A stretch of DNA of 35,201 bases from DAOUMU01 sp034409055 (GTDB lineage Bacteria > Chloroflexota > Anaerolineae > 4572-78 > J111), in NCBI GenBank assembly GCA_034409055.1, contig DAOUMU010000429.1, forward strand, positions 1-35,201, in the 5' to 3' direction. The notes beneath the pieces were generated by a model. The model did not search any database and was not told the origin of the DNA. It saw nothing but the letters and a program-made list of their open reading frames with translations. The stretch's first letter is position 1, and each line of letters begins with the position of its first letter. Shown one piece after another: positions 1-7,031 of this stretch. The translations under genes and the position numbers were made by a program.

Positions 1-222
1 AACCTGCTCTCCGAGTTGCCTCGCCCCTACCCCACCCCGAATTATTGAGATGATACGTCCAATCTTTATCACACCCATCCAGTATGTAGGCATACCGGTT
101 TGAGTCTACTGAGTCTCAGTGGATCCAAATTTACTCTAGCTGGACCAGTGCGAAGCCTCCCCGTGGGACAGTCCAGCGGCCAAAACGCGGACTGTGGTCC
201 GCTCCGAGCTTGAAAATTGGAT
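1..222. repeat. Noncoding end with dispersed-repeat half and small inverted-repeat element
   Basis: No gene is supported here. Positions 11-30 match, with one difference, the right arm of the element at 15952-16063, so this is probably a half copy cut by the window edge. Positions 105-120 (TCTACTGAGTCTCAGT) recur exactly at 222-237. Between them, GATCCAAATTT at 122-132 pairs with AAAATTGGATC at 213-223 (10 of 11 bases). The arrangement looks like a roughly 100-bp element between direct repeats. The right repeat overlaps the stop codon of the DUF4340 gene. The repeat is itself a near palindrome, which weakens the target-duplication reading. Confidence 0.5.
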
Positions 223-1182
223 CTACTGAGTCTCAGTCTCTGGCGTTGGCGTGGGCGGCAGCTCCAGAAAATCAGCGCGGGTTTTGTTGACAAAGTTACT
301 GCCTACAAATTCAGCCACCCGCACGTAGTAGGGTGACTCGGAAGAACTAAACACATAGTTATTATCATCGTCTTTGGCCCCCACCCGCAGGGTATAGGTT
401 TTCTCTTCCGTTTTGAGGGTAACGACAGCCTCGGGCTTATCAAGCCCAAAAGCGGCTTGTTCTTCGGTGCCAATCGGTGCGGTCATTCGGACCGAGATGG
501 CCTGATTGAGCAACGTGGTCAGGCTGCTTTCGTTGAAGGTTTTTTCATCGGCCAAACCTTTCATCAGCCAGCTTTCGCCCTCTTTTTCAAACTCAAAGGT
601 ACCGTTCTCATTCTCCAGGGTCAAGGCGATGGTAGCGGTCTGGGGCAGGGTGAAATAGAGGGTGTCAATCCAGGCAGAAGCCTGGACATCCATCTCCCAG
701 GCGTTCAGGTCACCCGTCAAGTAGACTTCGGATTGGTCATCGGCTCGAATATGAGTGGCATTGGCCCCGCCTGAACTGCCGACAAGGAGTTGATGACGGC
801 TGCCATCTGGTGGGGTGAACTCAAGGAGACGGTTGAAATCATCCTCAGCCACCTTCAGCCTTTTGTGACTGGCCTCGGTTTGGGTGACCAGGCGGTTGGT
901 CTGGACACCTTCAACTTTTTCCAAGAGAGACGTTATTTTCTCACCATCGGCGGGATAGCCTCCAGCCTCCGGCAGTACCCACTCATCCCCCTCTTTAGCC
1001 AGGAGAATACGATTCCCCTCCCCGTCACGGATGGTTAGGGACGTCACCTCCGTGGGCTTGAAATCGGCAAACAGGGGACCACTCTCCGCCTCAGAGGCAA
1101 CTGTACGGGGCCAGAAAAGGACCACCCCCAAGGCAATTTGGATCACCAGAATGAGGCTTAAAATCTGATTCTGTTTATTCAT
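223..1182 (-). CDS. DUF4340 domain protein of a Gld-type ABC system
   Basis: The product is 319 residues. It has one N-terminal hydrophobic segment (about residues 6-25, SLILVIQIALGVVLFW) that should anchor it in the membrane, followed by an extracytoplasmic region. That region has two similar halves typical of DUF4340, each with a beta-rich segment and 'GLDKPEAVVTL'-like text. The tail is Pro/Thr/Glu-rich. I chose the ATG at 1182 because AGGAGA lies eight bases upstream; an in-frame ATG at 1215 has no such site. The gene follows the permease-GldG fusion by 85 bp of mostly heptamer repeats and is probably its operon partner. DUF4340 genes commonly sit beside GldA/F/G-like exporters, but their biochemical role is unknown. 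The stop codon falls inside a repeated 16-bp sequence. Confidence 0.85.
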   Translation of the reverse strand: MNKQNQILSLILVIQIALGVVLFWPRTVASEAESGPLFADFKPTEVTSLTIRDGEGNRILLAKEGDEWVLPEAGGYPADGEKITSLLEKVEGVQTNRLVTQTEASHKRLKVAEDDFNRLLEFTPPDGSRHQLLVGSSGGANATHIRADDQSEVYLTGDLNAWEMDVQASAWIDTLYFTLPQTATIALTLENENGTFEFEKEGESWLMKGLADEKTFNESSLTTLLNQAISVRMTAPIGTEEQAAFGLDKPEAVVTLKTEEKTYTLRVGAKDDDNNYVFSSSESPYYVRVAEFVGSNFVNKTRADFLELPPTPTPETETQ

Positions 1183-1203
1183 AGTCTGTTTCTCCTGATT
1201 TTG

Positions 1204-1266
1204 TCCACTATCCACTATCCGCTATCCACTATCCACTATCCACTATCCACTATCCACTGACCACTG
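1204..1266. repeat. Heptanucleotide tandem array (TCCACTA)
   Basis: Eight consecutive 7-bp units run from 1204 to 1259. They are TCCACTA with a TCCGCTA variant at 1218 and TCCACTG at 1253, followed by a degenerate ninth unit. The array fills the gap between the stop codon of the permease-GldG gene (1268) and the DUF4340 leader. It resembles the short tandemly repeated heptamers known in cyanobacterial genomes. Similar 7-bp arrays with other sequences occur elsewhere in this window. Confidence 0.9.
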
Positions 1267-1267
1267 A

Positions 1268-4156
1268 TCACCGCACCAGTTCCATCGGCTGTTCGTTCCG
1301 CTGTTGTGTGCGCCAGATCAGGCCGATACCAATCAGAGCTAACAGGGCCAGGACGTAATTCACGCCTTCCCAGAACGATTGTTGACTGTCTGTCAGGGGA
1401 ACGAGCACGCGAGCAGAAGTTCCCCGCGAGCGAATAGTGAGCAGGTCTAAATCCTCCACAGACCAATCAACCGTGTTTTGCATGAATTGCAAGCTGTTCA
1501 GGTAACGATCACGGGTCAGGCTGGCCGACAGATCAAACACGATGTCGTTCAAAAACTCAGCACTGCCAATGACCACCAGACGGGCCGTTTCAGGCGACGT
1601 TTCAATGGTGCCGATGGTAGTTTGTTGGTCGGTTGGTTGGGCAGTAGAGTCTGTGTCCGCATCCGGTTCCGCCAGGGGTAAAGGCTTATCTTTGAAGTAA
1701 CTATCAAAGACACCCTGCACCGACACAGCCAGCGGATAGGTTTGCGGTTCGCCCTCGACCGGGAATCCCAGTTGGGGGTAGCGTTCCAGATCAGGCTGGA
1801 TATCGGGATTGGTCCGCAGCCACGAGCCCGGACTGGATTTGAGCAGGGTGGTCACTTGCCGCTCCGCGTTCTTCGTTTCATCAACCACCACCGGTGAAGC
1901 CCAATTCACGGTAACGGCTGGCAGGTTGGCCAAAATGGGACTTTCCCGGTCCATGCCATCAGGCCGAACATCGACAAAGAAGGGATAATCGATGGCCTGA
2001 ATTTCACGTACTTGCAAGTCACCCAGATTACGAGCGATCTGAATCGGGAACGGTTCGTTTTGGGGGTCCAACACCAGGGCCTGCTCCACCGTAACCCCGT
2101 AGCTTTCCAGCATCTCGCCCAAGCCACCCTCAACCAGTTGCACGCCCAAATTACCGGTAAATGGGTCAGGGTTGAGCATGTAGTTACCCGCGGCCACTAC
2201 CACCGCCCCTCCGCGCATCAGGAATTGGTCAACGGCGTAGCGCTCCTGGTCAGTCATACCTTGGGGGGCAATCACCACTAACACGTCGATACCGCTGGGT
2301 GTTTGACCCGTAGACAGGTCAACGTTGCGCACGTTGTAATCCCGGCGTAGTTGCTCGGCGATAACGCTATATTGTTTGAAAGAAGGTTGCGGCTGTCCGA
2401 AAGGATCAGGGGTGGGGATATCGGGCGGTGTCCAGAGGCCAACCACTTTCAGAAAACCGGATGAGGCTCGTTTGAGAGCCGACTCGATGCTGGTTCTGAT
2501 CTCAGCCTCACTTAGATCACCGGAGGGGAACAACAACTGAGCTTCATCACCGATTTGCAAGATCATATGTAGGTAGTAACTCTGATCTGTGCCCGACAGA
2601 GTATCAGCAAAGAGGGAAACGGCAATGGGCTGTAATCCATACCGGTCGAGCATCGTCTGACGGTTGACCGAACTATTGGGATCGTCTAAATCCACCATTT
2701 CAAACGTAAATTTACCCTTCGAGTCGGCCTGAATATCTCCCGCCACCGTCTGAATCGTTTCTGGAGCCTGAACCAGCCACTCCGGCAGGGTATTGGGGGT
2801 GGTGTAAAGGGTTAACTTGACCGGCTCATCTATAGCCGCCAGAAGCGCGTCAACACTCTGGAAACCAAAAACCACCTTCTTGATCGAACGGGTCAGGTCG
2901 TATTCCAGGTTGCGCAGGCGCACGTCAACCTGGCCGGTGCGGGAAGGTTGGATTTCAATTAGATCCCTAAAGTTAAGGACCTCATTCTGATCGCCGTAGC
3001 GAATCAGGATGTCAAAATAGGCATTGACCACCGAAGCGCCGTACCGGTCGGCGGCCTGGAGAGGGGTCGGTTGGATGCCGTATTGGTTTGCTTCGGCCTC
3101 CTTCTCCGGGTCTTGCAGCGGATCGATAATTTCGACGACCATTTGGCCGTTGGAAGCAATGCGATATTCCTGGAGAACGTCACGAATACGGGGCACCAGG
3201 GGAGCCAGCAGCGGATGGGTCTTTTGGCTAAAGTATCCCCGCACCAGGAGCGGTTCCTGCAGATTACTGAGGATATCACGCGTAGCCAGCGACAGGCTGT
3301 ACTCACGCTGGGCCGTCAAATCGAGGCGAACCCTGCTGAGAGGAAAGAGCCAAATGTTCAGAGCGACCAGGTTTAACCCGATGAGAAGCGTGGTCAGGAG
3401 CAGGCTACGGCGATAGGCCAGTGTATTTTTTCCCTGGCCCCAGCGTTTGCTATCCAGCGAGACCACATTGAGGGTCAGAAACAAAGTAGCCAACGAGAGA
3501 TAGTAAACCAGGTCACGCAGATCGATGACCCCGCGTTCAATGCTCTCAAAGCGGCTCCCGGCCCCAATAGCTCGCAGAATCTCGGCAATGTTGTCACCGA
3601 CAAAATCTGTCACCCCGCGCGTGCCAACCAGGTAAAAGAGGCCACCAACCAATACGGTTAGAATCAGGGCCACAATTTGGTTATCGGTGCGGGAGGAGAT
3701 AAACAGGCCAATAGCCGCATAGGCCGCCGCCAGTAAAATGGCCGCCAGGTAACCCCCTAGCACCGGCCCCCAATCCAGATTACCCATCAGAGAAACTGTG
3801 AGGGGCACGAAGAAAGTCAAGGCCAACGTCACACAGACCAGAATCATCACAGCCAGGAACTTGCCCAGGACAAGCTGAACGTGACCGGCCGGCAGGGTTA
3901 ACAATATTTCCAGGGTACCGGACCGTTGCTCCTCGCTCCACTGGCGCATTGTCAAGGCCGCCACCAGGAAGATGAGCAGAATGGGCATCCAACGGAACAT
4001 TGGTCGAACATCGGCGATACCTCGGGCAAAGAAGGCATCTACCCAGAAAAATGTAAACAGCGTAGCCGCCAGAAAAACACCCACAAAGATGAGCGCCATC
4101 GGCGAGCCGAAATAACCATTCAGTTCTTTACGAACGATAGACCAGGTTTGTGTCAT
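1268..4156 (-). CDS. ABC-2 permease fused to GldG-like auxiliary protein
   Basis: The 962-residue protein joins two usually separate parts. Residues 1 to about 240 are an ABC-2 type permease (GldF-like) with six hydrophobic helices; an example is the stretch around LLIFLVAALTMRQWSEEQRSGTLE. Residues about 255-930 form a GldG/ABC_transp_aux module: a membrane helix (LLLTTLLIGLNLVALNIWLF), the segment RVRLDLTAQREYSLS that is typical of the family, and a large extracytoplasmic region. A final helix lies near residues 930-950 (VNYVLALLALIGIGLIW). The start at 4156 has AAGGAGA eight bases upstream. With the ATPase at 4439-5359 it should form an exporter; the cargo is unknown. A repeat element (4176-4360) has inserted directly upstream of its ribosome binding site. 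Confidence 0.88.
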   Translation of the reverse strand: MTQTWSIVRKELNGYFGSPMALIFVGVFLAATLFTFFWVDAFFARGIADVRPMFRWMPILLIFLVAALTMRQWSEEQRSGTLEILLTLPAGHVQLVLGKFLAVMILVCVTLALTFFVPLTVSLMGNLDWGPVLGGYLAAILLAAAYAAIGLFISSRTDNQIVALILTVLVGGLFYLVGTRGVTDFVGDNIAEILRAIGAGSRFESIERGVIDLRDLVYYLSLATLFLTLNVVSLDSKRWGQGKNTLAYRRSLLLTTLLIGLNLVALNIWLFPLSRVRLDLTAQREYSLSLATRDILSNLQEPLLVRGYFSQKTHPLLAPLVPRIRDVLQEYRIASNGQMVVEIIDPLQDPEKEAEANQYGIQPTPLQAADRYGASVVNAYFDILIRYGDQNEVLNFRDLIEIQPSRTGQVDVRLRNLEYDLTRSIKKVVFGFQSVDALLAAIDEPVKLTLYTTPNTLPEWLVQAPETIQTVAGDIQADSKGKFTFEMVDLDDPNSSVNRQTMLDRYGLQPIAVSLFADTLSGTDQSYYLHMILQIGDEAQLLFPSGDLSEAEIRTSIESALKRASSGFLKVVGLWTPPDIPTPDPFGQPQPSFKQYSVIAEQLRRDYNVRNVDLSTGQTPSGIDVLVVIAPQGMTDQERYAVDQFLMRGGAVVVAAGNYMLNPDPFTGNLGVQLVEGGLGEMLESYGVTVEQALVLDPQNEPFPIQIARNLGDLQVREIQAIDYPFFVDVRPDGMDRESPILANLPAVTVNWASPVVVDETKNAERQVTTLLKSSPGSWLRTNPDIQPDLERYPQLGFPVEGEPQTYPLAVSVQGVFDSYFKDKPLPLAEPDADTDSTAQPTDQQTTIGTIETSPETARLVVIGSAEFLNDIVFDLSASLTRDRYLNSLQFMQNTVDWSVEDLDLLTIRSRGTSARVLVPLTDSQQSFWEGVNYVLALLALIGIGLIWRTQQRNEQPMELVR

Positions 4157-4175
4157 CTTAGGTTCTCCTTTTACG

Positions 4176-4360
4176 GTAACTACCTACCCTCATGTCATTC
4201 CGAGGAGCGGAGCGACGAGGAATCTCCGAAACTTTGGCCCAAAAGAGGTCTACCCTGTGCCCCTTGGGTACCTGTGCCCCTCGGGTACCTGTGCCCCTCG
4301 GGTATTTACCAAAACCTTGGGGATTCTTCACCTGTTCAGAATGACATAGTAGGTAGTTGC
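4176..4360. mobile_element. MITE-like element with 8-bp target duplication
   Basis: The element is 185 bp long. GTAACTACCTAC at its left end pairs with GTAGGTAGTTGC at its right end (one mismatch). CTTTTACG flanks both ends exactly (4168-4175 and 4361-4368), consistent with an 8-bp target duplication. Inside, TGTCATTC at 4193 pairs with GAATGACA at 4339-4346, and GGAATCTCC pairs roughly with GGGGATTCTTC, a hairpin type also present at 28867-29006. Three tandem 17-bp copies of CCTGTGCCCCTYGGGTA lie at 4254-4304. Ends starting GTAA with 8-bp duplications are characteristic of the IS66 family, so a non-autonomous IS66-type element is my inference. The duplicated bases form part of the Shine-Dalgarno region of the permease gene. 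Confidence 0.75.
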
Positions 4361-4438
4361 CTTTTACGAGTGTTGTAGGCTGGGAGATGTGGGATGCATT
4401 AGGTCCCGTTTTATATCCCATATCCCAAATCGCCTATC

Positions 4439-5359
4439 TCACTCCGTCGTTGCCAGTTGATTAAAGACCGTCTCCAGGGTACGCGTATCGGGCCGGAGTT
4501 CACGCATCGGCCAATTTTCGCGGCGAGCCAGGTCGTAGATAGAGGGGCAGAGATCAGTCTCAGGCTCGCCTACGATGCGATAAGTGGGATAGTCATTGGG
4601 GGCATGCGTTCTTTCAATCTCACGCACACCGACCAACGCTTGCAGAGCCTGCTCGACCCCCTCTGGCTCCTGTTGCAACACCAAAATGGCGTCAGTCGTG
4701 GCAGATAGCTCCGCTAAATGAGCATCTGCTTTGACCTGACCATTCATAAGGATAATGACTCGATCACAAACGGCTTCCACTTCGGACAGGATATGAGAGG
4801 AGAAGAGAATAGTACTCTGGCGAGCCAGACGACGAATCAGCTTGCGAATCTCAACGATTTGGGTTGGGTCTAAGCCCACAGTTGGTTCGTCAAAGATGAG
4901 CAACTTGGGTTGGTGTAAAATGGCCTGAGCCAGCCCGACCCGCTGCTGAAATCCTTTACTCAATTGACCAATGGGGCGGGTCAGGTGATCGACCAGGCCG
5001 GTGGCATAAACGGCTTCAGAGAGCTGGGCCGGCTGCTCGTCGCGGGGAATCTCGCGCAGATCAGCCATTAACTTGAGGTAAGTTTGCACCGACAGCTCCG
5101 GGTAGAGGGGTGCATTCTCCGGCAAATAACCGATGCGGGCCTGAACTTCGCGGGTGTGAGTCAGTACGTCCAAACCATCTACCTCGACCATACCCCTATC
5201 GGGTTGTAAATAGCCAGTCAATATTCTGATGGCGGTCGTTTTACCGGCTCCGTTCGGACCAAGTAACCCCACAATCTCGCCAGGGGCCACGTGAAAGGAT
5301 ATGCCTCGCAGCGCTTCGATGGGACCGTAGGATTTGGTGAGATCAACGACTTCTATCAT
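4439..5359 (-). CDS. ABC transporter ATP-binding protein (GldA-like)
   Basis: The 306-residue ATPase of the exporter. Visible motifs are Walker A GPNGAGKTT (residues 34-42), the signature LSKGFQQ (133-139), Walker B LLIFDEP (153-159) and the switch histidine H189 in SSHI. The last hundred residues form the C-terminal extension usual in ABC-2 exporters of the GldA/NatA/CcmA type. The start at 5359 is preceded by AGGAGG at good spacing. It is the first gene of the operon. The downstream permease starts 282 bp later, a gap enlarged by the inserted element. A roughly 200-nt leader containing two exclusive hairpins lies upstream. The transported substrate cannot be read from the sequence. Confidence 0.92.
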   Translation of the reverse strand: MIEVVDLTKSYGPIEALRGISFHVAPGEIVGLLGPNGAGKTTAIRILTGYLQPDRGMVEVDGLDVLTHTREVQARIGYLPENAPLYPELSVQTYLKLMADLREIPRDEQPAQLSEAVYATGLVDHLTRPIGQLSKGFQQRVGLAQAILHQPKLLIFDEPTVGLDPTQIVEIRKLIRRLARQSTILFSSHILSEVEAVCDRVIILMNGQVKADAHLAELSATTDAILVLQQEPEGVEQALQALVGVREIERTHAPNDYPTYRIVGEPETDLCPSIYDLARRENWPMRELRPDTRTLETVFNQLATTE

Positions 5360-5388
5360 CTATGTTGCCTCCTGATAAGAGTGAATTT

Positions 5389-5417
5389 GCGAATGGGCGA
5401 ATGGCGAATCAGCGAAC
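5389..5417. repeat. Short heptamer array (GCGAATG) in ABC leader
   Basis: Copies GCGAATG (5389), GCGAATG (5397), GCGAATC (5404) and AGCGAAC (5411) form a degenerate 7-bp array in the untranslated leader of the ATPase gene. It is the same unit type as the ATTCGCC array at 29013-29057 read on the other strand. Confidence 0.65.
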
Positions 5418-5482
5418 CCATACCCAAAAAACGAGCACACCACTATTTATTTGCTGATCTGCCGATAACCGGACAAATTAAA

Positions 5483-5518
5483 TACCCCGCCTGTCTGGGA
5501 ATAGGCGGGGTACCCCGC
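5483..5518 (-). promoter_or_regulatory. Leader with two mutually exclusive GC-rich hairpins
   Basis: TACCCCGCC (5483-5491) pairs perfectly with GGCGGGGTA (5504-5512). The same bases also form the perfect 14-bp palindrome GCGGGGTACCCCGC at 5505-5518. Read on the minus strand, the palindrome comes first and competes with the later hairpin for the GGGGTACCCC bases. The later hairpin is followed by TTTAATTTG, a weak U-rich tract. This is the layout of an attenuator, but I recognise no known riboswitch or T-box core. It may simply be a structured leader. Confidence 0.45.
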
Positions 5519-5579
5519 ATAGCCACTTTGGCTGCCAATCTCCCCCAGGAAATTATCCAGCTTTTATAGCTACGAAATT

Positions 5580-5607
5580 AGCATAATACCACATTTTTTA
5601 TTGTCAA
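5580..5607 (-). promoter_or_regulatory. Proximal promoter of the ABC exporter operon
   Basis: On the minus strand, TTGACA (5602-5607) is followed after 16 bp by TATGCT (5580-5585). An overlapping extended -10, TGTGGTATTAT, occupies 5583-5593. Either would start transcription near position 5573, about 210 nt upstream of the ATPase start codon. Confidence 0.5.
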
Positions 5608-5630
5608 TACTTTTTTTAGAAGCAACCAAA

Positions 5631-5662
5631 ATTATACTAAAGCTATGTTAAAAGTTTATTAG
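5631..5662 (-). promoter_or_regulatory. 11-bp phased repeat promoter upstream of ABC operon
   Basis: Plus-strand hexamers TACTAA (5635), TGTTAA (5646) and TATTAG (5657) are exactly 11 bp apart. On the minus strand these read CTAATA, TTAACA and TTAGTA, followed by TATAAT at 5631-5636. The last two hexamers begin 15 and 26 bases from the -10 coordinate, the same geometry as at groES. The arrangement resembles a PhoB/OmpR-type activator site replacing the -35 box. Confidence 0.55.
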
Positions 5663-5722
5663 AAACTTGGCGATATCGCAAAAACCGCCCGATCTATGGC
5701 CCTATTATAATCAACAATCAGG

Positions 5723-5767
5723 CCAATAACAAAAGAGGCGAAACGGGATATGGGGCGTTTCGCCTCT
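5723..5767 (-). terminator. Rho-independent terminator after hsp20
   Basis: AGAGGCGAAAC (5734-5744) pairs perfectly with GTTTCGCCTCT (5757-5767). On the minus strand the stem is followed by TTTTGTTATT (5723-5734). It lies 19 bp past the stop codon of the 5786-6205 gene and closes the chaperone island. Confidence 0.88.
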
Positions 5768-5785
5768 GTTTCATGCTTTTCGCTA

Positions 5786-6205
5786 TCAGGCCGCTTTGAC
5801 AGTAATTTTCCTTGTCTTGGCCGGGCCAGCCTTGGGCAGGCGTAAGTGGAGCACGCCGTTTTTAACCATCGCTTCGATCTTATCCTGGTCTATTTCATTG
5901 GAAAGGGTGAAACTGCGTTGATAGTCACCGATCTCGTATTCAGCATAGGCCAGGCAATAGTCCTCTGGCTCTTCCGGTTCAACATAACCGTTGATGGTTA
6001 AAACGTTCTTCTCCAGGGTGATTTCTACCGAGTTTTCATCCACACCGGGCATATCGGCTACCGCTACGATTTCGTCGGCGGTCTCATAAATATCCACGCG
6101 GGGTACATAGGCTCTCCTGGCCCGGGTGCGCTCGGCATCCCCCATCGTTGTTACCTCTTGCTTTTGCGTTTCTTGAATTTGAAGTTCTCTACTTTCGTTA
6201 GCCAT
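5786..6205 (-). CDS. Hsp20 family small heat-shock protein
   Basis: The 139-residue protein has an alpha-crystallin domain over roughly residues 36-130. The family marker NGVLHLRLPKA stands near the C-terminus, and VAVADMPGVDENSVEITLEKNVL marks the early strands. These proteins are ATP-independent holdases that bind unfolding clients as oligomers. I place the start at the ATG at 6205: GGAGGTG sits eight bases upstream, and it overlaps the in-frame ATG at 6220, which therefore cannot be a well-served start. The C-terminal IxI/V anchor is replaced by KITVKAA. It follows the other hsp20 gene by 107 bp and shares its terminator. Confidence 0.93.
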   Translation of the reverse strand: MANESRELQIQETQKQEVTTMGDAERTRARRAYVPRVDIYETADEIVAVADMPGVDENSVEITLEKNVLTINGYVEPEEPEDYCLAYAEYEIGDYQRSFTLSNEIDQDKIEAMVKNGVLHLRLPKAGPAKTRKITVKAA

Positions 6206-6312
6206 AATCGTCACCTCCATTATTTAACTATTTACTCGACAGCATTGTGTTGTGTGTTACCGAAAGTGGAAAAAACAATTACTTGTGAATGACGCTTTGG
6301 GTGCGCTACGCT

Positions 6313-6765
6313 CTAGGCCGTCTTGACAGAAATCTTTTTGGGCTTGTCTACTTCGGCCCGAGGCAGAGAGATGTGTAGCACGCCCTTCTCAAAGAGTGCC
6401 TCCACTTTGTCTGTCTCAACCTGGTAGGGCAACTCGAAGGTTCGGGTAAACCGGCCATAACTTCGTTCCCGGCGATGATACTTTTCCCCTTCCTTCAGTT
6501 CATCCGGCTGGCGAGAGCCGGTCAGGGTCAGCGTGTCACCCACCACCGAGATGTCGATATCTTCGGGATTGACACCCGGCAACTCGGCGGTGATAACGGC
6601 TCCTTCTTCATTCGTCCACACGTTCATAGCCGGGTAACTGGGCGCGGTGCGACCGCCGGCCAGAGAGAATGAATCTGAAAAGAGGCGGTTCATCTCGCGC
6701 TGCAAATGCTCCATCTCCGGCCAGGGAGAGGTAAAGCTATATCTGCCAAATGGTCGTCGAAACAT
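6313..6765 (-). CDS. Hsp20 family small heat-shock protein
   Basis: The 150-residue holdase has an N-terminal arm with the 'MFRRPFGRYS...EMEHLQREMNRLF' pattern common in bacterial Hsp20, then an alpha-crystallin domain (about residues 45-140) ending in KGVLHISLPRAE. The start at 6765 has AAGGAGAT at ideal distance. It is first in a two-gene hsp20 unit and has its own upstream region with the 11-bp phased repeat promoter. A REP-like palindrome pair (6813-6870) lies in its leader. The two Hsp20 proteins differ in the N-terminal arm, so they are not recent duplicates. Confidence 0.93.
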   Translation of the reverse strand: MFRRPFGRYSFTSPWPEMEHLQREMNRLFSDSFSLAGGRTAPSYPAMNVWTNEEGAVITAELPGVNPEDIDISVVGDTLTLTGSRQPDELKEGEKYHRRERSYGRFTRTFELPYQVETDKVEALFEKGVLHISLPRAEVDKPKKISVKTA

Positions 6766-6812
6766 AATATATTATCTCCTTTCACACGAATCACTGGTTT
6801 TTGATTGATAAC

Positions 6813-6870
6813 GTAGGGTAAGTTGCCAACTTGCCCGGAGTATCGTTGACAAGTTAGCAACTTGTCCTAC
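6813..6870. repeat. REP-like palindrome pair
   Basis: Two inverted copies of a roughly 22-bp sequence run from GTAGGG at the left end to CCTAC at the right end. Each contains an internal palindrome of the form CAAGTTnnnAACTTG: AAGTTGCCAACTT on the left, CAAGTTAGCAACTTG on the right. The same sequence occurs at 13069-13212, 18214-18235 and 26382-26431. It is a dispersed intergenic repeat, here inside the hsp20 leader. Confidence 0.75.
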
Positions 6871-6887
6871 ATTGATCATTAACTCGT

Positions 6888-6941
6888 ATTTTATATAGTC
6901 AGTGTTAGAATTACGCTAACGGAATGTTAGAGGGTTATTAG
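6888..6941 (-). promoter_or_regulatory. 11-bp phased repeat promoter of hsp20
   Basis: Plus-strand hexamers TGTTAG (6903), a degenerate CGCTAA (6914), TGTTAG (6925) and TATTAG (6936) are spaced exactly 11 bp. On the minus strand they read CTAATA, CTAACA, TTAGCG and CTAACA, ending nine bases before TAAAAT (6888-6893). That geometry matches groES. The pattern suits cooperative binding of an OmpR/PhoB-type regulator on one DNA face. Confidence 0.62.
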
Positions 6942-6970
6942 AATTTGGAGAAGATTGCCATCATACCAAT

Positions 6971-7006
6971 AAAAAAGGGGTGAAATAGTTCATTCTATTT
7001 CACCCC
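6971..7006 (-). terminator. Rho-independent terminator after groEL
   Basis: GGGGTGAAATAG (6977-6988) pairs perfectly with CTATTTCACCCC (6995-7006), a 12-bp stem with a 6-nt loop. It is followed on the minus strand by six T residues (6971-6976), 25 bp after the groEL stop codon. Confidence 0.95.
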
Positions 7007-7031
7007 ATAATTGTTTATCGAACTTTTCGGT

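Noticed and set aside
1204..1266. CRISPR array
   Set aside because: Repeats are 7 bp and contiguous, without spacers; no cas gene is present.
4193..4378. Small protein-coding frames through the 4176-4360 element on both strands (CHSEERSDEE-type text)
   Set aside because: This peptide text is a well-known spurious translation of the TGTCATTCTGAG-type dispersed repeat.
5483..5573. c-di-GMP (GEMM) riboswitch or T-box in the ABC leader
   Set aside because: The GGxTACC/GGGTTACC-like text is suggestive, but the conserved GEMM core and the T-box AGGGTGGNACCGCG sequence are missing.
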